Shown here: positions 38,844-43,820 of the stretch, piece after piece
How the letters are laid out: every line of letters begins with the position of its first letter
Numbering within the stretch: the stretch's first letter is position 1
NCBI GenBank assembly: GCA_021153985.1
Contig: JAJKJM010000081.1
Span: 1-43,820 of the forward strand
Direction: 5' to 3'
Length of the DNA: 43,820 bases
From: Polaromonas sp.
GTDB taxonomy: Bacteria; Pseudomonadota; Gammaproteobacteria; Burkholderiales; Burkholderiaceae_C
Translations under genes and position numbers: made by a program
Notes under the pieces: generated by a model
What the model was told of the DNA's origin: nothing
The model's database searches: none
The model's input: only the letters and a program-made list of their open reading frames with translations

Positions 38844-40310
38844 ATGATGAAGACAGTCATTGCAAAAGAGGACCGGCAAGAAGAGGCGGGCCTGGCACCT
38901 TCGCCCCGGTGGTCTCTCGCCAGCCTGTCGCTGTCCATGCTGCTGTCCTCGCTGGGCACCAGCATCGCCAATGTGGGCCTGCCGGCTTTGGCGCAGGCGT
39001 TCAACGCCTCCTTTGAACAGGTCCAGTGGATAGTCATCGCTTACCTGCTCGCCATCACCGCACTGGTCGTTAGCGTGGGGCGGCTTGGCGACCTCATGGG
39101 CCGAAGGCGCTTGTTGCTGGCGGGGATATTCCTGTTCACGGCGGCCTCGGTACTGTGCGGCATGGCACCCACGCTCTGGCTGCTGATTGCCGCGCGCGCG
39201 GTGCAAGGTCTCGGCGCGGCCGTCATGATGGCGCTCACCATGGCGTTTGTGGGTGAGACGGTGCCGAAGGCAAAGACCGGCAGCGCCATGGGCCTGCTCG
39301 GAACGATGTCGGCGGTGGGCACTGCCCTGGGCCCATCGCTGGGCGGCGTTCTGATTGGCTGGCTTGGCTGGCGGGCTATCTTTCTCATCAATGTGCCCTT
39401 GGGCGTGTTGGCCCTGTATGGGGTGTACCGCCACCTGCCTGCTGACGGGCGCAAAGGTCGGGCAGACGGCGGCCGCTTCGACAGCCTGGGAACGCTGTTG
39501 CTGGCTCTGACGCTCGCAGCCTATGCACTTGCGATGACTGCCCGGTCCCCTGATGGCGGCGGCAGTTTCGGCCTGCTCAACCTGGGCCTGCTGCTGGGCG
39601 CTGCGCTCGGGGCCGGCCTCTTTGTACTTGCCCAGTCAAGATCGGCATCGCCATTGATCCGGCTGGCGATGTTTCGCGATGCCGCTTTCAGTGCCAGCCT
39701 TGCCGCGAACGCGCTGGTCTCGACGGTGATGATGGCGACGCTGGTGGTCGGGCCTTTTTACCTGTCGCGTGCGCTCGGCTTCAGCGCGGCGCTTGTGGGC
39801 CTCGTCCTTTCGATCGGCCCCGTGATCTCCGCATTGAGCGGCGTGCTGGCAGGCCGGATGGTGGACCGCCTGGGCGCGCCCTTCACGGTGATTGCCGGGC
39901 TCATCGCGATGGCGGCTGGGTCCATCGGAATGTCCGTCTTGGCGCCCCTGTTCGGCATTGCGGGCTACATCGCCGGCATCGCCGTCCTGACACCCGGTTA
40001 CCAGCTGTTCCAGGCGGCCAACAACACCGCCGTCATGGTGGACGTCCAGCCAGGACAGCGGGGTGTCATCTCCGGCATGCTCACGCTGTCGCGCAATCTG
40101 GGACTCATTACCGGGGCATCCGTGATGGGCGCCGTGTTCGCGCACGCCTCGGGGGCGGCCGGCATCACCACCGCGCGTCCCGAGGCTGTCGCCGCCGGCA
40201 TGCAGGGCACATTCACCGTCGCGGCTGCGCTGGCTGCTGTTGCCATCGTCCTGATTGCCGCAAGCCGCGCGCTTGCCGCACGCACTACGCCCGCTTCACA
40301 CGCGCCCTGA
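38844..40310 (+). CDS. DHA2 family (14-TM) multidrug efflux MFS transporter
   Basis: A 488-aa membrane protein with about 14 hydrophobic helices. Family signatures are the loop 2-3 motif GRLGDLMGRRRLLL, motif C GTALGPSLGGVL in helix 5, and NVPLGVLALYG. The EmrB/QacA type exports toxic or lipophilic compounds using the proton gradient. ATG 38844 and 38847 are adjacent; a GTG at 38805 opens the frame earlier. No periplasmic EmrA-like adaptor is next to it, so it probably works alone. Control by the divergent LysR is likely. Confidence 0.92.
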   Translation: MMKTVIAKEDRQEEAGLAPSPRWSLASLSLSMLLSSLGTSIANVGLPALAQAFNASFEQVQWIVIAYLLAITALVVSVGRLGDLMGRRRLLLAGIFLFTAASVLCGMAPTLWLLIAARAVQGLGAAVMMALTMAFVGETVPKAKTGSAMGLLGTMSAVGTALGPSLGGVLIGWLGWRAIFLINVPLGVLALYGVYRHLPADGRKGRADGGRFDSLGTLLLALTLAAYALAMTARSPDGGGSFGLLNLGLLLGAALGAGLFVLAQSRSASPLIRLAMFRDAAFSASLAANALVSTVMMATLVVGPFYLSRALGFSAALVGLVLSIGPVISALSGVLAGRMVDRLGAPFTVIAGLIAMAAGSIGMSVLAPLFGIAGYIAGIAVLTPGYQLFQAANNTAVMVDVQPGQRGVISGMLTLSRNLGLITGASVMGAVFAHASGAAGITTARPEAVAAGMQGTFTVAAALAAVAIVLIAASRALAARTTPASHAP

Positions 40311-40318
40311 TGCGCCGT

Positions 40319-40498
40319 TCACGACGGCACGTTCACTACGCGCTCGTCGTCGTCCGGAATCAGCGGCATCCCCTCATCGGGCTCCACCGGCAGTTCCAGC
40401 GCGTCATTGTCATCTCCGGTCTCCTCTGGCGGGCCGTTGTGCAGTTGTCCGCGGTCCGTGATGCGGCTGGCGAATGCGTGGTTGATGGTCCTCGGCAT
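40319..40498 (-). CDS. Small acidic hypothetical protein (59 aa)
   Basis: A short protein starting MPRTINHAFASRITDRGQLH and rich in Asp/Glu/Pro after that (ETGDDNDALELPVEPDEG, PDDDERVVNVPS). GAAGGAG lies 5 nt before the ATG, which is strong support for a gene of this size. There is no membrane or cysteine motif. It converges with the efflux pump, 8 nt apart. Function unknown. Confidence 0.75.
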   Translation of the reverse strand: MPRTINHAFASRITDRGQLHNGPPEETGDDNDALELPVEPDEGMPLIPDDDERVVNVPS

Positions 40499-40797
40499 GA
40501 AACTCTCCTTCGGGCTTGAAGCTGGGGCCTTGATAAAGCCATGATGTTGCATCCCCTGATTGAACAACCCGCAAGCCAAGCGGCTGTTTTCCTGTCAGTG
40601 CAGGCCGACAGCCTGCGATGCCCGCAACACTCTCTTGTCCTACACGCAAGCTGTCTCGCCACGCACAGGCCGCAGCGCGGCTTGTGCCTACAGTGGTCTG
40701 CAACCCGTGGACGGTGGCCCTTTCTTCTGGCGGACAGTTAACCGTTCACCGGCAGCGCCACACCGGTATTTTGTGGAATTTTTTTGAAAGAAGCATC
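40499..40797. other. Intergenic stretch, no gene seen
   Basis: A 299-bp divergent gap between the 59-aa gene and the DUF883 gene. Open frames exist but lack ribosome sites and family similarity. I see no terminator or family A-D repeat; it probably holds the promoters for both genes. Confidence 0.5.
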
Positions 40798-41142
40798 ATG
40801 GACCAAACCACAGCCTCTCCTGGCAACGTCGCCAACGGCAACCCCATCCAGCGCGGTGTTGAAACCGCAGGGGCGGCACTTCACAGCGGCATCGACAAGG
40901 TAGCCGACCCTGCGCGCAGCGTGGTGGAACGCGCGTCCTCGGCGGCGCACCAGGGTGTCGACAAGCTGGCCAGTGGCGCCAGCCATGTGGCTGACCGGTT
41001 TGCCGACCAGACGCGCCTGGTGAGCGAGGCGCCAGGCCGGGCCCTGGAGGCGTCGAAATCATGGGTGCAGGAAAAACCGCTTGAAGCGGTCGGTGCGGCG
41101 CTGGCCCTGGGTTTTATCCTGGGGCGATTGACGGCGCGCTGA
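40798..41142 (+). CDS. DUF883/YqjD-like membrane-anchored protein
   Basis: A 114-aa protein: an amphipathic helical body (VETAGAALHSGIDKVADPAR, HQGVDKLASGASHVADRFAD) and a C-terminal membrane helix EAVGAALALGFILGRL preceded by VQEKP. This is the ElaB/YgaM/YqjD pattern, where E. coli YqjD binds ribosomes at the inner membrane in stationary phase. A GAAAG precedes ATG 40798. A strong terminator follows at 41175-41200. Confidence 0.88.
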   Translation: MDQTTASPGNVANGNPIQRGVETAGAALHSGIDKVADPARSVVERASSAAHQGVDKLASGASHVADRFADQTRLVSEAPGRALEASKSWVQEKPLEAVGAALALGFILGRLTAR

Positions 41143-41174
41143 ACCCGCATCATCCTGCCATTTTCTGTTCAATC

Positions 41175-41200
41175 AAAGCCGCTCTCGGGCGGCTTTTTTT
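41175..41200 (+). terminator. Rho-independent terminator
   Basis: AAAGCCGC-TCTCGG-GCGGCTTT forms a perfect 8-bp stem with a 6-nt loop, continued by a T run (seven T in total). It lies 33 nt after the DUF883 stop. Confidence 0.9.
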
Positions 41201-41358
41201 CTGCGCCGCGCCTTCCTTGAGCCCGGCGCCCCCGAGTTTGGGTACAGTAGGCCACCTTCCCGGTGCGCCATAAAGACAACATCTCAGCGCCGGAACTTGC
41301 AAGGCTCCAGGGCCTTCCTGCCTTACCTGCGGCTTCACGCCGCTATCTTTAATTATTT

Positions 41359-42300
41359 ATGGCCAGCAGTCTCCTTGCCCTGATCGATGACATCGCCACC
41401 GTGCTCGACGACGTGGCCTTACTCTCTAAAGTGGCCGCGAAAAAAACAGCCGGCGTGCTGGGCGACGACCTGGCGCTCAATGCGCAGCAGGTCTCGGGTG
41501 TCAAAGCCGACCGCGAACTGCCGGTGGTCTGGGCTGTGGCCAAAGGTTCGCTCATCAACAAGGCCATCCTGGTGCCGGCGGCGCTGGCCGTCAGCGCGTT
41601 CGCGCCGTGGGCAGTCACGCCGCTGCTGATGGTGGGCGGCGCTTTCCTTTGTTACGAGGGCTTTGAAAAGCTGGCGCACAAGTTCCTGCACAGTGCGGGC
41701 GAGCAGGCCGCAGAGCACGAGGCATTAACGGCCGCGTTGTCCAATCCCGCCGTTGACCTTGTTGCGCTTGAAAAAGAGAAGATCAAGGGGGCAGTACGCA
41801 CCGACTTCATCCTCTCTGCCGAAATCATCGCGATCACACTGGGCACCGTGCAGGGCAGTCCTTTCATCACGCAGGTCGCCGTGCTGTGCGGCATCGCGCT
41901 GATCATGACGGTCGGGGTTTACGGTCTGGTGGCCGGCATTGTGAAGCTCGACGACGGCGGCTTGTACCTCAGCCAGCGAGAAGGCAGCGGCACCCTGCAA
42001 CGCCTCCAGCGAAGCGCGGGCCGGGGCATCCTGCTGGCCGCGCCGTGGCTGATGAAGGGGCTTTCCGTGGCCGGCACCGCCGCCATGTTCCTGGTGGGCG
42101 GCGGCATCCTGACGCACGGTGCCGCACCTTTGCACCATGCCATTGAGGCGCTTGCACAACAAGCGGCGTCACTGGGCGGCATGGGCGGCTTTCTTGCCGC
42201 CGTGACACCGCTGCTTCTGGATGCTGTTGTGGGTGTGGTCGCCGGCGCTTTGGTACTGCTGGCGGTAACGCTGGCCAGGAAGGCCTGGCCGCGGCGCTAA
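41359..42300 (+). CDS. DUF808 (YedI-like) membrane protein
   Basis: A 313-aa inner-membrane protein. The N-terminus SSLLALIDDIATVLDDVALL and KKTAGVLGDDLALNAQQVSG is diagnostic of DUF808. Four to six hydrophobic helices follow (KAILVPAALAVSAFAPWAVT, TPLLMVGGAFLCYEGFEKL, FITQVAVLCGIALIMTVGVY, LLDAVVGVVAGALVLLAV). The ATG at 41359 follows an A+T-rich stretch with no Shine-Dalgarno. Function of the family is unknown. Confidence 0.93.
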   Translation: MASSLLALIDDIATVLDDVALLSKVAAKKTAGVLGDDLALNAQQVSGVKADRELPVVWAVAKGSLINKAILVPAALAVSAFAPWAVTPLLMVGGAFLCYEGFEKLAHKFLHSAGEQAAEHEALTAALSNPAVDLVALEKEKIKGAVRTDFILSAEIIAITLGTVQGSPFITQVAVLCGIALIMTVGVYGLVAGIVKLDDGGLYLSQREGSGTLQRLQRSAGRGILLAAPWLMKGLSVAGTAAMFLVGGGILTHGAAPLHHAIEALAQQAASLGGMGGFLAAVTPLLLDAVVGVVAGALVLLAVTLARKAWPRR

Positions 42301-42328
42301 GCCTGCAAGCTCCGGAGCAGCGCCGGAG

Positions 42329-42532
42329 TTAACCCTTGGGTTTGCCCGCGGTTGCGGCCTGACCCGGCTTTCCATTGTCGCCACCGGCCTCGCTCGCCGG
42401 CTGCTTGTCTTGAACGGAAAACGGCCAGCGTCCTTTTTGCTCCGGCAGCGCGGGTTTGGCCGCTTCCCGTGCGCGCTGCTCCAGCGCCTTGCGGCTCTCG
42501 GCATCGGGCGCGGGTACTTTAAGTCTGGGCAT
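42329..42532 (-). CDS. Small hypothetical protein (67 aa)
   Basis: A basic, Pro/Ala/Lys-rich protein (MPRLKVPAPDAESRKALEQR, then PEQKGRWPFSVQDKQPASE). A purine-rich GAGAGAG lies about 6 nt before the ATG. It has no hydrophobic helix and is probably disordered. It converges with the DUF808 gene, 28 nt apart. Moderate confidence because of its low complexity. Confidence 0.55.
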   Translation of the reverse strand: MPRLKVPAPDAESRKALEQRAREAAKPALPEQKGRWPFSVQDKQPASEAGGDNGKPGQAATAGKPKG

Positions 42533-42616
42533 TGGATGTCTCTCTCAAGATAAGGAAGGCGCTCAAGGGAACGCTCCGAAGAAGGCGTTCAATGGAAGGC
42601 GTTCGATGCTTTTAAT

Positions 42617-43651
42617 TCACGCTTTCACTTTAGCTCTCACGGGGGCGGCCGCATGTAGGTTGGCAGTGACGCCGGCTGTAGGAGAGGCCGGGCTGCGCGA
42701 CAAGGCAGGCCTCGCGCCTGGTGAACCGGGCAAGCTGCTCTTGCGCTGAATCAGGTCATGCTTTGCAAAGAGCTCCGCAATCCAGTCCACAAACACGCGC
42801 ACCTTGTTGCTCAGGTGACGGTTGGGCGGGTAGACCACATGGATGGGTTTGGCCTCCGTGCACCAGCCGTTGAACAGCGGCTCCAGCGCGCCGCTGCTGA
42901 TGTGGTGCTGCACGAGGAAGGTGAGCGTTTGCAAGATGCCCAGGCCAGCCAGCGCGGCCGCCACACCGGCGTTCGAATCATTGACCGACAACTGGTGGTA
43001 GCCGTCGACCTCGACTATCTCGCCATCTTTGTGCAGCGTGACGTTATAGAGCTTGCCGTCGCGCGGCGAGAAGTAACGGATCAGCCGGTGCCCGTCGCCC
43101 AGTTGCTTCGGATGCTCGGGCGTGCCGTGGCGTTTGAGGTAAGCCGGCGAGGCGCAGGACATCAGGTAGAACTCGCCGATGCGGCGCGCCACCAGCGACT
43201 GGTCGGTGATCTCGCCGCCGCGAATCACGCAGTCGACGTTCTCGGCCAGGATGTCGATGGGCCGGTCGCTCACACCCAGTTCCAGCTGGATGTCCGGGTA
43301 GCGCGCATAAAAGTCGGGCAAGGCGGGGATCACCACCGCCATGCCCAGCGACGAGGGAATGTCCACCTTCAGCCGGCCGCGCGGGCTGGCCTTGGCGCGC
43401 GACATGCTCGACTCCAGTTCTTCCATCTCGCCGAGCAGGCGGCCAGCGCGCTCGTAGTAGGCGGCCCCGTCAGCGGTGACGGTGACTTTGCGCGTGGTGC
43501 GGTTCAGCAGCTTGGTGTCCAGCGACTGCTCCAGCGTCTGGATCAATCGCGTCACGGTCGGTTTGGGCATCCCCATGGAATCGGCCGCCTTGGTGAAGGT
43601 GCCGGCTTCCACGACCCGTACAAATGCCTGCATTGCAGAAAACTTGTCCAT
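42617..43651 (-). CDS. LysR family regulator 3 (CrgA/AaeR-like)
   Basis: A 344-aa regulator. The N-terminus MDKFSAMQAFVRVVEAGTFT with MPKPTVTRLIQTLEQSL and LLNRTTRKVTVTADG is the CrgA/DsdC-like LysR branch. The effector domain ends near residue 305 (VFVDWIAELFAKH); about 35 extra Pro/Ser/Ala-rich residues follow, unusual for a family of about 300 residues. GGA precedes the ATG. A divergent partner would lie beyond the right window edge; the last 170 bases hold no gene I can support. Confidence 0.92.
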   Translation of the reverse strand: MDKFSAMQAFVRVVEAGTFTKAADSMGMPKPTVTRLIQTLEQSLDTKLLNRTTRKVTVTADGAAYYERAGRLLGEMEELESSMSRAKASPRGRLKVDIPSSLGMAVVIPALPDFYARYPDIQLELGVSDRPIDILAENVDCVIRGGEITDQSLVARRIGEFYLMSCASPAYLKRHGTPEHPKQLGDGHRLIRYFSPRDGKLYNVTLHKDGEIVEVDGYHQLSVNDSNAGVAAALAGLGILQTLTFLVQHHISSGALEPLFNGWCTEAKPIHVVYPPNRHLSNKVRVFVDWIAELFAKHDLIQRKSSLPGSPGARPALSRSPASPTAGVTANLHAAAPVRAKVKA

Positions 43652-43820
43652 GAAGAGTCCAGTTCTTGTGAATGGGAGAACTACCTGCCTCGCTCCTTGG
43701 CTGTGTTGGCTCCGGGGCGGAAGGAAGTTCGGGAGGTCTGTGAACGCAGCCCTGTCAGGCGGGCATGGGCTGAAGGCGAGGGGCGATTTTGACGAGCATG
43801 GCCGTTTTCTGTGGCCGGCG

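Noticed and set aside
43652-43820. Plus-strand frame continuing to the right edge
   Set aside because: It is the antisense of the LysR gene extended into the flank; no start site or similarity visible in the last 170 bases.

Overview
The window looks like chromosome of a high-G+C betaproteobacterium, most likely family Comamonadaceae (Polaromonas/Rhodoferax/Variovorax type). The signs are two Bug/TctC-type solute receptors, YaeQ, VF530, DUF808 and DUF883 proteins, many LysR/GntR regulators, and short intergenic repeats of a kind familiar from that family. No rRNA, intact tRNA or CRISPR array is visible. The family placement is inference; the gene calls rest on motifs read from the translations.

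Layout. 1-7265: a polar amino-acid ABC uptake system (one permease cut by the window edge, a second permease, a binding protein) led by a GntR/FCD regulator that overlaps the binding-protein start. A tandem pair of MITE-like repeats follows, then a Bug receptor divergent from an acyl-CoA synthetase and an enolase-superfamily dehydratase. 7266-16290: voltage-gated K+ channel with a zinc ribbon, YaeQ, a luciferase-like oxidoreductase, a short folate-independent-type methionine synthase, a His-rich cupin, a glycine-zipper protein, DUF427, class II aldolase plus a second Bug receptor, universal stress protein and a YdcH-like protein. 16519-22757: PPK2, SDR, RluA-type pseudouridine synthase, an orphan ATP-synthase c-subunit paralogue, VF530 with a 47-aa partner, NDH-2, MFS exporter.

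22758-27180 is a clearly more A+T-rich island: a decayed beta-propeller gene remnant, then four same-strand genes (four-cysteine zinc-finger protein, large serine recombinase without a zinc ribbon, ParB-like protein, RepB-like protein). The last three are packed with 4-nt overlap or 5-nt spacing. This is the strongest candidate for an under-described mobile system in the window: a recombinase co-expressed with two divergent partition-type DNA-binding proteins.

27180-43820: a secreted Suppressor-of-fused-domain protein with a 98-aa partner, a diheme/triheme cytochrome c pair divergent from a MocR regulator, a hypothetical protein ending in a 9-bp VNTR, a hairpin-repeat duplication, M14 carboxypeptidase plus alpha/beta hydrolase, two LysR genes each facing a divergent neighbour (GNAT acetyltransferase, DHA2 efflux pump), a 2Fe-2S ferredoxin, a second GNAT, small basic or acidic proteins, DUF883, DUF808 and a third LysR regulator.

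Four dispersed repeat families sit between genes: A (about 55-60 bp, six copies), B (hairpin-rich, four copies directly after genes), C (G+C hairpins, tandem pair plus a solitary arm) and D (24-bp perfect terminal inverted repeats, tandem pair).
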